From CAZJHX01 sp964545715 (GTDB lineage: Bacteria > Myxococcota_A > UBA9042 > GCA-2863065): 32,434 bases of DNA. This document shows, one piece after another, positions 23,444 to 32,366 of the stretch (positions are counted from its first letter, which is position 1; each line of letters opens with the position of its first letter). Made by a program: the position numbers and the translations under genes. The notes under the pieces are model-generated. The model had not been told where the DNA came from, ran no database searches, and saw only the letters and a list, made by a program, of their open reading frames with translations. The stretch lies in assembly GCA_964545715.1 (NCBI GenBank), contig CAZJHX010000125.1:1-32434 (forward strand), given 5' to 3'.

Positions 23444-23815
23444 TTGACTATAAACCAGTTCAACGAGCCGATCCAAGGCGAAAAAACAACTATACAGCGG
23501 CAATGTTCCAAGACCGCTGGAATCGCCGGACTGCTCTTCCCAGGCGGCGGCCAATTGGTCCGATTTCGGCCGCTATCCGCGCTGTTCGTACTAGTCGGAA
23601 CGCTGGTGCCGATCTTCTGGACGGCGGTGCTGATCAATCAACTGATCAACGATCGGGTGCTGGCGCCGGCCGGCGAGCCGCGCGCGGGGATCCTGGAGGG
23701 CGTCTTCTGGACACGCTTCGGAGAGCTGAAGGGCATGCCGCCCGAGCTCGGAGGCCTGCTTCTGCTCGGATTTGCGGTGTATGCGGTCGGAGCCTGGATG
23801 GCCTACAAAGAGTAG
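23444..23815 (+). CDS. Small membrane protein, two predicted TM segments
   Basis: Protein of up to 123 aa. Residues 27-35 (IAGLLFPGGGQ) resemble the start of small TM2/DUF5683-like membrane proteins, and two hydrophobic stretches follow (about 45-68 and 100-119, GLLLLGFAVYAVGAWMA). The TTG at 23444 is the only standard start codon before the first hydrophobic segment; it has no clear ribosome site and falls in the 6S promoter, so the start is uncertain. The role is unknown. Confidence 0.6.
   Translation: MTINQFNEPIQGEKTTIQRQCSKTAGIAGLLFPGGGQLVRFRPLSALFVLVGTLVPIFWTAVLINQLINDRVLAPAGEPRAGILEGVFWTRFGELKGMPPELGGLLLLGFAVYAVGAWMAYKE
23447..23476 (-). promoter_or_regulatory. Predicted promoter of the 6S RNA
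   Basis: On the minus strand TATAGT (23452-23447) matches the -10 box at 5 of 6 positions. TTGGAT (23476-23471) lies 18 bp upstream as a weaker -35. The start would fall at about 23440, the predicted RNA 5' end. Confidence 0.45.
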
Positions 23816-23824
23816 CCCGGTGTC

Positions 23825-24754
23825 TTAGGGACGCGGCAGGGCGGGCTGATGCACGCCGCGGCCGGTCGACGCACCCGGGTTGCGGCGATGCGGCGCCACA
23901 CCGCCACGCTCGGCGGCGGGAAAGAGCTCCACGCGGGCGAAGACGCCATAGTGGTCGCTGGGGAACAGCTCGCCCATGACGGGCTCGTCGAGCACCACGT
24001 GGGCCTCTTTTACGCGGGCGCGCGCGTCACTGAGCAGAATCCGATCGAGGCGCCGGCTGGGCTCCTCGGGATAGCTGTTCTTACGCGCCAGCGGGTTCTT
24101 CAGGTCCCAGGTGTGACCGGGCGCCTCGGGCTCCATGATGCGATAGGTGTCGATCAGCTCGGACAACAGGGCGTTCTCACGCGCGCTGTCCCCAAAGTTG
24201 AAGTCACCGCCTATAAACGAGGGCCCCGGCAGCTGCGTCATCAGGTTCAACGCGGCCCGAAGCTCGCGCTGGCGCTGGCGCACGGCCTCCATCTGCGGGG
24301 TCAGGTGCACGTTTACGAAACTGACGAGGCGCCCGCCGATGTTCAGCACCACGCCCAGCGCGGGGCGGCGGCGACCGGGCAGATGCTGCACGATGACATC
24401 GATAACGGGATAACGCGCCAGAATGGCCAGACCACGATACGTCTTCGGGTTGTAGCAGGCGGCGATCTCGTAATGCGCGGTCTTGGCCAGGCGATGCGCC
24501 TGGGTCAGCTCGGGACCGGAGACGTTGCCCACCTCCTGAAGCAGCACGACATCGGGTCGAGTCTGGGTCAAGAAGGCGCTGATCGCGGGCTCGCGCAGAT
24601 CGGGCTGATCCAGGCGACTGCGAAGGTTGAGTGTGAGCACGCGCAAGTTGCTGACGGAGTTATCAGCAGGAGCGCCGTCGTCCGCATACACGACACCGGA
24701 CGGCGCCGAAACGAGCACCAGGGAAATGATTGTCAACAGGAAACGGCGAACCAA
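23825..24754 (-). CDS. Exported endonuclease/exonuclease/phosphatase (EEP) family protein
   Basis: Protein of 309 aa with a signal peptide (VRRFLLTIISLVLVSAPSGVVYA) and a complete EEP fold: LTLNLRS (Asn43), VVLLQEV (Glu74), NVHL (His150), GGDFNF (Asp184/Asn186), RRLDRILL (Asp237) and SDHYGV (Asp267/His268). These residues bind Mg2+ and attack a phosphodiester or phosphomonoester. Substrates in the family range from DNA to phospholipids, so the target is unknown; an exported nuclease or lipid phosphodiesterase is likely. The TTG at 24754 has GGGAG 7 bases upstream. It is the first gene on the minus side of the divergent pair. Confidence 0.85.
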   Translation of the reverse strand: MVRRFLLTIISLVLVSAPSGVVYADDGAPADNSVSNLRVLTLNLRSRLDQPDLREPAISAFLTQTRPDVVLLQEVGNVSGPELTQAHRLAKTAHYEIAACYNPKTYRGLAILARYPVIDVIVQHLPGRRRPALGVVLNIGGRLVSFVNVHLTPQMEAVRQRQRELRAALNLMTQLPGPSFIGGDFNFGDSARENALLSELIDTYRIMEPEAPGHTWDLKNPLARKNSYPEEPSRRLDRILLSDARARVKEAHVVLDEPVMGELFPSDHYGVFARVELFPAAERGGVAPHRRNPGASTGRGVHQPALPRP

Positions 24755-24780
24755 CTGCTTCTCTCCCGCGTCGTCATGGT

Positions 24781-24799
24781 ACCACGCGATCGGCGTGGT
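24781..24799. promoter_or_regulatory. Inverted repeat in the divergent EEP/dehydrogenase gap
   Basis: ACCACGC-gatcg-GCGTGGT has perfect 7-bp arms, sits 27 bases upstream of the EEP start and 85 bases before the dehydrogenase ATG. It is a possible operator; no promoter boxes were called with confidence here. Confidence 0.35.
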
Positions 24800-24883
24800 T
24801 CCAGTAAGGTCTTGCCCCTGGTATATCGACACCGACGCGATCGAACATTAATCACGAGCGACCAGGCACCCCTTGGAGACGAC

Positions 24884-25909
24884 ATGCGCGCGGCGATAAT
24901 ACGAGCACACGGCGGCCTTGATGCCATTTCAGTCGAGGAGATCGACGACCCGACGCCGGGCGTCGGCGAGGCCCTCATAGAAGTCAGAGCCTGTGCTCTT
25001 AATCACATGGACTTGTGGGCGAGAAAGGGCATCGACGGTTTTCAGTTTCCACTGCCGCTGATCCCCGGATGCGACATGGCAGGCGTGGTCATCGAGGCCG
25101 ACGGCCTGGCGGCGGGCACCGAGGTCGTCGTCCAGCCCGGAATCTCGTGCGGCAATTGTGCGGCGTGCCTGTCGGGGCACGATTATCTGTGTCGGGGCTA
25201 CGGCATTTTGGGAGAAACGCAAAACGGCGGCTGTGCCGAGAAGGCGGTGGTGCCCCGCGCCAACCTGCTCTTGAAGCCGGAGAACCTGACGTTTCCGCAG
25301 GCGGCGGCGTACCCGCTGACCTTTCTGACCGCATGGCACATGCTGGTCGCGCGGGCACAGGTCAAACCGGGTGAGTTGGTGCTAATCCACGCCGCCGGCA
25401 GCGGCGTCAGCTCCGCTGCCATTCAGATCGCGCGCCTGTTCGGCGCCCGGGTCTTTGCGACCGCCAGCCGGCAGCACAAGCTGGACGCGGCCGCCGCATT
25501 GGGCGCCGAGGTCACGATCAATTACCGCGACAACCCCGACTGGTCCAAGCGCATCTACCAGCTCAGCGGCAAGCGTGGCGTCGACATCGTGATCGACCAT
25601 GTAGGCGACCCGACGTTTGACGGCTCTCTGCGCTGCCTGGCGCGGGGCGGGCGAATGGTCATCTGCGGCTCCACCGCGGGCGGCCGGACGACGCTGAACC
25701 TGCAGCGGCTGTTCTTCAAGAACATCGCCGTGCTGGGCTCCACGATGGGCAGCAAAGGCGAGCTGTGCGAGGTGACTGAGCACATGGCCGCGGGCCGTCT
25801 CGTACCCAATGTAGACCGCGTGCTGCCGTTGGACGAGGTACGAGAGGCGCATCGCGCGTTGGAAGCGCGCGAGGCTTTTGGCAAAGTGGTCGTCGCTCCG
25901 GGAGGCTGA
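24884..25909 (+). CDS. Zinc-type alcohol dehydrogenase-like (MDR family) oxidoreductase
   Basis: Cytoplasmic MDR oxidoreductase of 341 aa. The N-terminal part has CALNHMDLW and PGCDMAGVV of the zinc-ADH-like/quinone-oxidoreductase group. Four Cys of the structural-zinc lobe are present (Cys89, 92, 95, 103 in SCGNCAACLSGHDYLC). The usual GHE of the catalytic zinc site is GCD here, so it may not be a classical alcohol dehydrogenase. The Rossmann domain shows VLIHAAGSGVSSAAIQIA. Substrate unknown. The ATG follows TTGGAG by 6 bases. The next gene starts 1 base after its stop, so the two are an operon. Confidence 0.9.
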   Translation: MRAAIIRAHGGLDAISVEEIDDPTPGVGEALIEVRACALNHMDLWARKGIDGFQFPLPLIPGCDMAGVVIEADGLAAGTEVVVQPGISCGNCAACLSGHDYLCRGYGILGETQNGGCAEKAVVPRANLLLKPENLTFPQAAAYPLTFLTAWHMLVARAQVKPGELVLIHAAGSGVSSAAIQIARLFGARVFATASRQHKLDAAAALGAEVTINYRDNPDWSKRIYQLSGKRGVDIVIDHVGDPTFDGSLRCLARGGRMVICGSTAGGRTTLNLQRLFFKNIAVLGSTMGSKGELCEVTEHMAAGRLVPNVDRVLPLDEVREAHRALEAREAFGKVVVAPGG

Positions 25910-25910
25910 T

Positions 25911-28001
25911 ATGTTCCGCGCCATGAAACGCTTATTAATCGTGTCGGCGATCGCGCTGGTTGCAGCGGCTTCGTGTGGCAAATCCGAGCCGGCGGCCATC
26001 GCCGGATGCGGCAGCGACAACGACTGCAAAGGCGATCGCATCTGCGAGCGTGGAAAGTGCGTCTCGCCCGCGGCGGCCAAGCCCGCCGAGGCGGCCGCGC
26101 CGGCAACTGCGACGGCCGCGACCACCGCCACCGCGACGGCCGCCAAGCCCGCCGCAGTGGCCAAGCCGGCAGCAGTGGCAAAGCCCGGACCGGCCGTGGC
26201 GCGACCGACCGCCGTGCCGGGCGGCCCACCGCGCCTCGGAGCCCGCGACCCGCTGGTCGTCATCACCGAGTTCGGCGACTTTCAGTGCCCGTACTGCGCC
26301 CGCTCAACGACCGCGGTCCGGCAGATCCTGGAGAAGCACGGCAAGCCCGACGGCGAGGTCGCCTTTGAGTGGCGTCACAACCCGTTGGATATTCACCCGC
26401 GTGCGCGCGCCCTCGCGGCTGCGGCGGTGGCTGCGCATCGGCAGGGCCGCTTCTGGCAGCTGCACGACCAGCTCTTCGGCAACCCCAAGGCGCTCGATGA
26501 GGCCGCATTGACGCGATACGCAACGGCCAGCGGCCTGGACCTGGCGCGGTTTGCGGCGGCCCGAGACAGCAAAGAGGTCGTGGACACGGTCGAGCGCGAC
26601 CGGCGCACAGCTTTGGCGCTGGGCGCGACCGGCACGCCGACGTTCTTCATCAACGGCCGCATGCTGAGCGGCGCCCGGCCGCCGGCGGAGTTCGAGAAGC
26701 TGCTTACCGAGGAGCTGGGCAAGGCGCGCGCGCGAAAGAAGGGAGGCACGGCCAAGGTCGCCGAAGCGCTGCAGCGCGAGAACAATGCGGACTTCGCCAA
26801 GTACGTGCTGGACGGCAAGGCGCCGCCGGCTCCCAAACGCAAGACTGTGCCGGTCGAGCAGACAGTCTGGCAGGTGCTGGTGCGCCCCGACGATCCGGCT
26901 CGCGGCCCGGCCGATGCGCTGGTCACCGTAGTCGAGTTCGGCGACTTCGAGTGCCCGTTCTGTGGGCGCTACCGCGAGACGCTGGACAAGCTGGTGGCGG
27001 CGCACCCAAAGGACGTGCGGCTGGTCTTCAAGCAGAACCCGCTGGCGTTTCACAAGAACGCGAGGCTGGCTGCGGAGGCGTCGCTGGCGGTGCACGCGCA
27101 GGGTAAGTTCTGGGCGTATCACGACCTGCTGTTTCAGCGGCAGTCCAAGCTCACGCGCAAGGACCTCCTGGCGCACGCGGCCGAGGTCGGCGCTGACGTT
27201 GCGCGCGTGACCACCGCGCTGGACAAGGGCGCTCACAAGAACCGCGTCGAGTCCGATCAGGATGCCGCCGCGCGGGTCGAGGCCATCGGCACGCCCAACG
27301 TCTTCATCAACGGCCGCAAAGTGGTGGGCGCGCGTGACCTCGCGGAGCTCCAGGCGTTGGTCACCGAGGAGCTCGGCAAGGCCAGAGCGCTGGTCGCGGC
27401 AGGCACCCCCAAGGGCGCGATCTATCAGAAGATCGTGGCGACCGGAAAAGCGAAGCAGCCGCTGGAGAAGACCACGTCCAAGTTCGACTTGACCGAAGCG
27501 CCTACGATGGGCCCGGAACACGCGCCGATTCAGATGGTCGTCTGGGCCGACTTCCAGTGTCCGTTCTCCAGCCGCCTGGTGCCGATTCTTCAGCGCGTCG
27601 GCAAGGCCTTCAACGGCAAGGTACGCACCGTGTTCAAGCACTTCCCGCAGCCGTTCCACAAGCAGGGCCGGTCGTCCGCCGCAGCCGCTATCTGCGCCCA
27701 CGAGCAGGGCAAGTTCTGGGACATGCACAACACGATGTTCGACCTGACCAACCAGAAGGACCTGAGCACAGCGGCCCTGAAGCGCTACGCCAAGGCGGCC
27801 GGACTGAACCTCAAGACCTTTGACGCGTGCCTGGCGTCGGACCGCCCGGCCAAAGTCATCGACGCGGATGTGGCGGAGGCCAAGCGCGCCGGGCTGAAGG
27901 GCACGCCGACGGTCTTCTTGAACGGTCGGCGATTCACCTCACCGACCGGCTACAACGACCGCAGCTTCACTCGGGTCTTCTCGCAGATTCTCGGCCGCTA
28001 G
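25911..28001 (+). CDS. Lipoprotein with three DsbA-like thioredoxin domains, third active site CPFS
   Basis: Periplasmic lipoprotein of 696 aa; GGGAGG lies 5 bases before the ATG. The signal ends in AASC (Cys22). A small Cys module (GCGSDNDCKGDRICERGKC, 32-50) precedes an Ala/Pro/Lys linker (53-105). Domain 1 (about 110-265) has CPYC (126-129) and cis-Pro243; domain 2 (about 330-485) has CPFC (348-351) and Pro462; domain 3 (about 525-690) has CPFS (550-553) and Pro666. Domain 3 also has Cys595 and Cys640, typical extra cysteines of PF13462. Domains 1 and 2 look able to exchange disulfides; domain 3 has lost its second active-site Cys and may trap or bind substrates. It follows the dehydrogenase by 1 base. 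Confidence 0.9.
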   Translation: MFRAMKRLLIVSAIALVAAASCGKSEPAAIAGCGSDNDCKGDRICERGKCVSPAAAKPAEAAAPATATAATTATATAAKPAAVAKPAAVAKPGPAVARPTAVPGGPPRLGARDPLVVITEFGDFQCPYCARSTTAVRQILEKHGKPDGEVAFEWRHNPLDIHPRARALAAAAVAAHRQGRFWQLHDQLFGNPKALDEAALTRYATASGLDLARFAAARDSKEVVDTVERDRRTALALGATGTPTFFINGRMLSGARPPAEFEKLLTEELGKARARKKGGTAKVAEALQRENNADFAKYVLDGKAPPAPKRKTVPVEQTVWQVLVRPDDPARGPADALVTVVEFGDFECPFCGRYRETLDKLVAAHPKDVRLVFKQNPLAFHKNARLAAEASLAVHAQGKFWAYHDLLFQRQSKLTRKDLLAHAAEVGADVARVTTALDKGAHKNRVESDQDAAARVEAIGTPNVFINGRKVVGARDLAELQALVTEELGKARALVAAGTPKGAIYQKIVATGKAKQPLEKTTSKFDLTEAPTMGPEHAPIQMVVWADFQCPFSSRLVPILQRVGKAFNGKVRTVFKHFPQPFHKQGRSSAAAAICAHEQGKFWDMHNTMFDLTNQKDLSTAALKRYAKAAGLNLKTFDACLASDRPAKVIDADVAEAKRAGLKGTPTVFLNGRRFTSPTGYNDRSFTRVFSQILGR

Positions 28002-28009
28002 AGTCGCGG

Positions 28010-30985
28010 CTAAAGCCCTTCCATCATTCGTTTGGCTTGGGCGCGGCGGCGATCGCCCTTGCCCAGAATCAGGATCACTTCGCGGAACAGCCGCTTGGCT
28101 TCGGCCTTGCGCCCAGCGTTTTTGGCGGCGATCGCGCGCTGCATAAGCCCCGAGACCTTGCCGTTGAGCTTTTGCAGCACCGCCTTGGCCGCGCCCTGGC
28201 CCTTGTCCAGGCTCAGCGCCTGACGCGCCGCTTTGGCCGCCTGCCAGAGGCGGTTTGCTGCCAGCGCGCTCTGCGCACGCTTGGTGTGCTGCTTGGCCAG
28301 CCGCGTCTTGATCTTGCCCTGGTAGGCGCGGTTGAGGCGACGGTCCAGCGCCAGGGCGGCGGTCAGCGCTTTGATAGCCGGAATCGGGCTCGTAGCGCGC
28401 AGTCCGGACTCGTATAGCGGCTCAAACTTCTTGATGCTGCGACCAAACGCTCCGGCCCGGCGGCGGTCATCCTCAGACAGCGACTGGTCACGGGAGGCCC
28501 GGATGAAGTAGCGCGAGGCGCCGGCGAAGTCGCCCGCCCGGTACATCTTGAAGCCGCGCGCCGTATTCAAGGTCGCCGTCTGCGGAGCCGGATCCTCTTC
28601 CTCGATCGGCCAGTAGATGCGCCAGGTGTCCTTGTCCAGCTCGACGACTTGGAACACCGCCGGGTCCTCGGCCGACTTCAGCTTCACGTCCATGCTGAAC
28701 ACGCGCAGCTTGCCCCAGTCGGCCGCGCTGTCCACGGCGACCGGGTCAGCTTCCAGCTTGGTCACGTCCACCCCTTTGAGGGCCTCTCGCAGCGCGTCCA
28801 GCCCCTTGGCCATGGCCTCCGTGTCCTTGGCGCAGTTCTCGCGCGCGGCCGCCGGCAGCTTGCTGCACTCCTCGGCCTTGAACAGCAACTCAGCGGCCTT
28901 TTCGTCATCCTTGGCCATGACCAGGGTGAGGAAGTCGGTCACGAGCTTCTGGACGCTCTCTTCTACCGTCGGATCGCCGGGCCCGTCGGCGGGCGGCTTG
29001 TCCTCGGGAGGCTTGTCTTCGGGAGGCTTGTCTTCGGGAGGCTTGTCCTCGGGCGGGTTTTGAGCTGCTGTAGCCTTCTCGACCAACGCGGCAGACACCG
29101 AGTGATACGGCGAGTCCTCTGGAATCCGCTTGGCCAGAATGGCCACGAGCGAGTGATTTCCACCGGCCAGCGCCTTCTCCTGGCTGGAGACCAGCGACTT
29201 GTGCACCCGCGCCAGGCCGATGGCCTTGAAGATCGGCTGCAGCTCCATCGGCTTTGCCCCGGCCTTGATCGCCTCGGTGAGCTTGCCCTGAGCCTCGTCC
29301 AGCTTTCGCTCAGCCAGCAGCGCCTTGGCCTGCTCGACAAACGCGCCGGTTCCGTTGTCTGCCGGCGCTGCGCCCGCGTCCTCGGCCGCAGCAACTACGG
29401 CCGTCCCGGCGTCCTCTACCGGCGCTTCGCCCGCGTCCTCGGCAGTCGCGACGACCTGACCGGCGTCTGCCTCAGCCGCAGCGCCCGCGTCCTCCACCGC
29501 CGCCACCTGACCGGCGTCCACAGCGCCCGCGTCCTCCACGGCCGCCACCTGTCCAGCGTCTTCCTCTGCCGCAGCGCCGGCGTCCTCGTCAGCCGCCGCC
29601 ACCTGACCGGCGTCCGCCTCGTCCGGTGCTGTCGATCCGGCGTCTTCTACCGCCGCGACAAGCGGCGCGGAGGACCCGGCATCCGGCGCGTCGGCGACGC
29701 TGGTCGACTCGCCGTCATCGTCGCCCTTTTCGTCGTCTTCGCCGTCATCGTCGCCCTTTTCGTCGTCTTCGCCATCATCCGACTTGCCGGTGTCGTCGGC
29801 CTCGTCGTCTCCGTCATCCGACTTCGGCCCGTCCTCGTCATCCCCGCCGTCGTCGTCCTCGTCATCCCCATCGTCGGCCTTTCCGTCGTCGTCGCCGTCA
29901 TCGTCGTCGTCGTCCGCTTTGCCGTCGTCATCCTCGTCCGACTTGCCGTCGTCGTCGCCCTTGTCGTCCTTGTCGGCGACTTTGTCCTTGGTCGGCTTGG
30001 GCGCCATCCCAAAGATGTCCCACCAGCCGAACACGGCCTCGCCGGCCACAAGCACCCCACCGCCCAGCGCCAGCACCATCACCAGCGACAAGACGATCCA
30101 TTTGCCCTTGCCACCGCCGCTCCTGGCGGGCTTGACCTCGGGGTCCAGCTCCGGAACTTCGCGCGCCAGGGTGGGCGGCGGCGACCCCAGATATCCGAAG
30201 TGCAGCAGCGTGGTACCGACCGAGATCTGGGCATCCACCTCCATCTCCTGGCGGCGCACGCGCTCGCCATTGACGGCGGTCCCGTTCTCGCTGCCCAGAT
30301 CGATCAACGTGTAACCCTGAGCGTGATTCTCTATCTTGAAGTGCTTGCGCGACGTCGACGCGTCGTTGAGTACGACCTGGCACTCCAGCGCGCGGCCCAC
30401 AAACGTGACGCCCTCGCCCAGCAGAAAGCGCTGGCCCTGGTCCGGCCCCATCAGCACGGTCAGCACAGCCTTGGGGCCGGTGATCGCCTGCGTCTTCATC
30501 TCGTGCGCTTCGGGCTCGGCGCTCATCTCCGGCGCCAGCATCGTCCGCTCTTCCGGCTCTTCCGGCTCCTCCGGCTCTGCGTACTGCTCCTGCTCCGCCG
30601 TGTTGGACGCGTCCTCCGGCTCGACAAAGGCCTCGGTCGCCAGCATCGTGCGCTCTTCGGGCTCCTCGGGCTCGTCCTCCTCCTGGACGGTCACCGGCGC
30701 CTCGTACTCATGCGCCTCCATGGCCATCGTGCGCTCTTCGACCTGCTGCGCCGGCGGGGGCGGCGGCGGCGGCGGATACTCCTCACGCACCGTGGCACCG
30801 GCCTCCTTGAGGTCGTCCACGCTGAACATCGTTGTCGCTTCGAGGTCCTCGTCGTCGTCTGCGCCGGGAGCCTGCCCATCGGGACCGCGCTGCTTCATGC
30901 GGTCACGCAGCTCCTGCTGCAGGCGCTTCATCCGCTCCTGAGCGGCATTGGGCTTATCCGACCCGTTGTCGTCTCGCTCTGCCAT
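28010..30985 (-). CDS. FHA-domain protein with repeated TM motifs, a TM helix and Asp-/Ala-rich linkers
   Basis: Protein of 991 aa; GGGAGG lies 6 bases before the ATG. Residues 1-165 carry acidic repeats with EERTM (84-88, 111-115, 146-150) and TTMFSVDDL (51-59). An FHA domain (about 172-266) has GR (197-198), SRKH (212-215) and NGTAVNG (234-240), the phosphothreonine-binding features. A TM helix (about 296-316) follows, then an Asp/Gly/Lys-rich stretch (338-427), DAG repeats (435-540), a helical region (about 545-640), PPEDK repeats (644-665) and a helical C-terminus (about 860-991). It is preceded by the PEGA gene with a 19-bp gap. It probably links Ser/Thr phosphorylation to the envelope; the partner kinase is not in the window. 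Confidence 0.88.
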   Translation of the reverse strand: MAERDDNGSDKPNAAQERMKRLQQELRDRMKQRGPDGQAPGADDDEDLEATTMFSVDDLKEAGATVREEYPPPPPPPPAQQVEERTMAMEAHEYEAPVTVQEEDEPEEPEERTMLATEAFVEPEDASNTAEQEQYAEPEEPEEPEERTMLAPEMSAEPEAHEMKTQAITGPKAVLTVLMGPDQGQRFLLGEGVTFVGRALECQVVLNDASTSRKHFKIENHAQGYTLIDLGSENGTAVNGERVRRQEMEVDAQISVGTTLLHFGYLGSPPPTLAREVPELDPEVKPARSGGGKGKWIVLSLVMVLALGGGVLVAGEAVFGWWDIFGMAPKPTKDKVADKDDKGDDDGKSDEDDDGKADDDDDDGDDDGKADDGDDEDDDGGDDEDGPKSDDGDDEADDTGKSDDGEDDEKGDDDGEDDEKGDDDGESTSVADAPDAGSSAPLVAAVEDAGSTAPDEADAGQVAAADEDAGAAAEEDAGQVAAVEDAGAVDAGQVAAVEDAGAAAEADAGQVVATAEDAGEAPVEDAGTAVVAAAEDAGAAPADNGTGAFVEQAKALLAERKLDEAQGKLTEAIKAGAKPMELQPIFKAIGLARVHKSLVSSQEKALAGGNHSLVAILAKRIPEDSPYHSVSAALVEKATAAQNPPEDKPPEDKPPEDKPPEDKPPADGPGDPTVEESVQKLVTDFLTLVMAKDDEKAAELLFKAEECSKLPAAARENCAKDTEAMAKGLDALREALKGVDVTKLEADPVAVDSAADWGKLRVFSMDVKLKSAEDPAVFQVVELDKDTWRIYWPIEEEDPAPQTATLNTARGFKMYRAGDFAGASRYFIRASRDQSLSEDDRRRAGAFGRSIKKFEPLYESGLRATSPIPAIKALTAALALDRRLNRAYQGKIKTRLAKQHTKRAQSALAANRLWQAAKAARQALSLDKGQGAAKAVLQKLNGKVSGLMQRAIAAKNAGRKAEAKRLFREVILILGKGDRRRAQAKRMMEGL
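28990..29057 (-). repeat. 15-bp tandem repeat encoding PPEDK
   Basis: About four copies of a 15-bp unit (GGAGGCTTGTCTTCG on the plus strand) code for the PPEDK stretch of the FHA protein. Confidence 0.8.
29366..29683 (-). repeat. GC-rich repeats encoding EDAG/DAG
   Basis: Imperfect repeats, with GCGTC and GACCTGACCGGCGTC-like units, encode about twelve EDAG/DAGQVAA motifs of the FHA protein between residues 435 and 540. Confidence 0.7.
29705..29974 (-). repeat. GTC-rich repeats encoding an Asp-rich linker
   Basis: A run of GTCGTC/GTCATC triplets encodes the Asp-rich stretch (residues 338-427) on the C-terminal side of the TM helix. The DDDGK/DDDG pattern suggests a flexible acidic segment that could bind calcium. 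Confidence 0.75.
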
Positions 30986-31004
30986 TGTGCCTCCCCCTGA
31001 AGGG

Positions 31005-32357
31005 TCAGTTGCCGAACTGCTGCACGTTGATTCGCAAACTACCGACCGCGCCGGACGCCTTGTCATCGTCGGCCGTCAACAGGATGCCCAGCACGACCCC
31101 CACGACGACGGCGGTCCCACCACCGATGCTGGTCCAGAACCACCATTTGGAGGTCAGCGGGTCACCCTTGTCCTTGTCCTTGACGTTGAACAGCGGCGAG
31201 TTCGGGTCGATCGCGACATCGCCACCCAGCGAGTCGCTCTCCTTCATGACCGTGTCGACGACCTCTTTGGGCGGCGAGCCCAGGCTGTCGGTGCGGCCCT
31301 CGGGCGCAAACGCCGCCTGCAGCGTGTTGGACAGCAGCCCGCGAATACTGGCAAAGAACTGCGCGTCTTGAGCGATGGTCGCCTTGATAGGTTGTACGTT
31401 GCCCGCCAGGTCAACAAAGAAGCCGCTCAGCACAAAGCCGCCCTTCCCCACCGACGCCTGCACGACAAACGCCTCGCTGGCCGACACGACGCCCATCAGC
31501 GGCTGCGCGGCCTTGCCGAACTTGCGCGGCTTCATGCTCTTGCCGATCTTGGCCAGCGCCCCATCCAGCTGCGCCTTGACCGGCGACGCCGTCAGCACCG
31601 CATGGGTCGGAATACGCCCACCCGGCGGTACCACGGCTGCCGTCGACCACCGCAGATAGCCGTCTTTGACGACCTCCACCAGGTGACTGCCCGCCGCGGC
31701 GTTCTGCAGCGTAATCGGCGCATAGCCCTTGAACTTGCCGTCCAGGAAGACCTCCGCGCCCTGCGGTGTCGACCGCACCTCGATGTTGCCCTGCGCCTGA
31801 TCGCTGATCTCGCGCTTGGCGTGCTCGTAGATGTTGCGCACTTCGACCGTGTAGGCGTACTCGTTGGCCGTCTGCTTGGCGTACAGCAGCAGCGACCGCT
31901 TGATCATGTCCTTGCCCTTGGTGGTCTTGCCGGTCATGAAGCTGGCCACGCCCAGTCCCTTGGCCACCCGCGCCTGCAGCCGAATGCTGCCCACGCCGGG
32001 GTTCTGCGCCAGCACGTCCCAGGCCTGCTGGAAGTTGGTCACCGCCACGTTCTTGTCGCCCGTGTTCAGCGACGTGAAGCCCACGTTCGTCAGACGCTCA
32101 GCCTCCACCGCCGCCTGCTCGTTGCCCGCCGGCGCGCCCGTACGCACAGTAATACCGACCAGGTTGCTCATCTGCTCGCGCAGAATCGACGACATCACCG
32201 CCGCGGCCTGCGCCTGCTTGGGGCTCTTGGACACCACGAAGCACGCCACAGTGCGTCCCTGATCGGCCTGAGCCGGGGCCGCCAGCAGAAGCGTGGCGTT
32301 GAAAAAGACCATGACCGACGCGGCGGCCAGGTTGCTGTTATTCAAGCGTCGCAGCAC
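31005..32357 (-). CDS. PEGA-domain envelope protein with C-terminal TM segment
   Basis: Protein of 450 aa starting with GTG, with an AGGAG ribosome site 7 bases upstream that overlaps the preceding stop. The signal peptide ends near residue 31. A helical, TPR-like region (about 85-185) precedes a PEGA domain (about 190-260: VRSTPQGAEVFLDGKFKGYAPI and KDGYLRW). The C-terminal part has a TM helix (about 404-428, WWFWTSIGGGTAVVVGVVLGILL) and a short tail. The PEGA region resembles the protein at 4321-5400, but this copy adds the C-terminal anchor. It lies 19 bp before the FHA gene, so the two are probably cotranscribed and may act in one complex. Confidence 0.85.
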   Translation of the reverse strand: MLRRLNNSNLAAASVMVFFNATLLLAAPAQADQGRTVACFVVSKSPKQAQAAAVMSSILREQMSNLVGITVRTGAPAGNEQAAVEAERLTNVGFTSLNTGDKNVAVTNFQQAWDVLAQNPGVGSIRLQARVAKGLGVASFMTGKTTKGKDMIKRSLLLYAKQTANEYAYTVEVRNIYEHAKREISDQAQGNIEVRSTPQGAEVFLDGKFKGYAPITLQNAAAGSHLVEVVKDGYLRWSTAAVVPPGGRIPTHAVLTASPVKAQLDGALAKIGKSMKPRKFGKAAQPLMGVVSASEAFVVQASVGKGGFVLSGFFVDLAGNVQPIKATIAQDAQFFASIRGLLSNTLQAAFAPEGRTDSLGSPPKEVVDTVMKESDSLGGDVAIDPNSPLFNVKDKDKGDPLTSKWWFWTSIGGGTAVVVGVVLGILLTADDDKASGAVGSLRINVQQFGN

Positions 32358-32366
32358 GTTCAGCTC

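Noticed and set aside
28649..31000. Long plus-strand open frame opposite the FHA gene
   Set aside because: Its Val/Arg-rich runs are the complement of the Asp- and DAG-coding repeats; no domain or start signal supports it.
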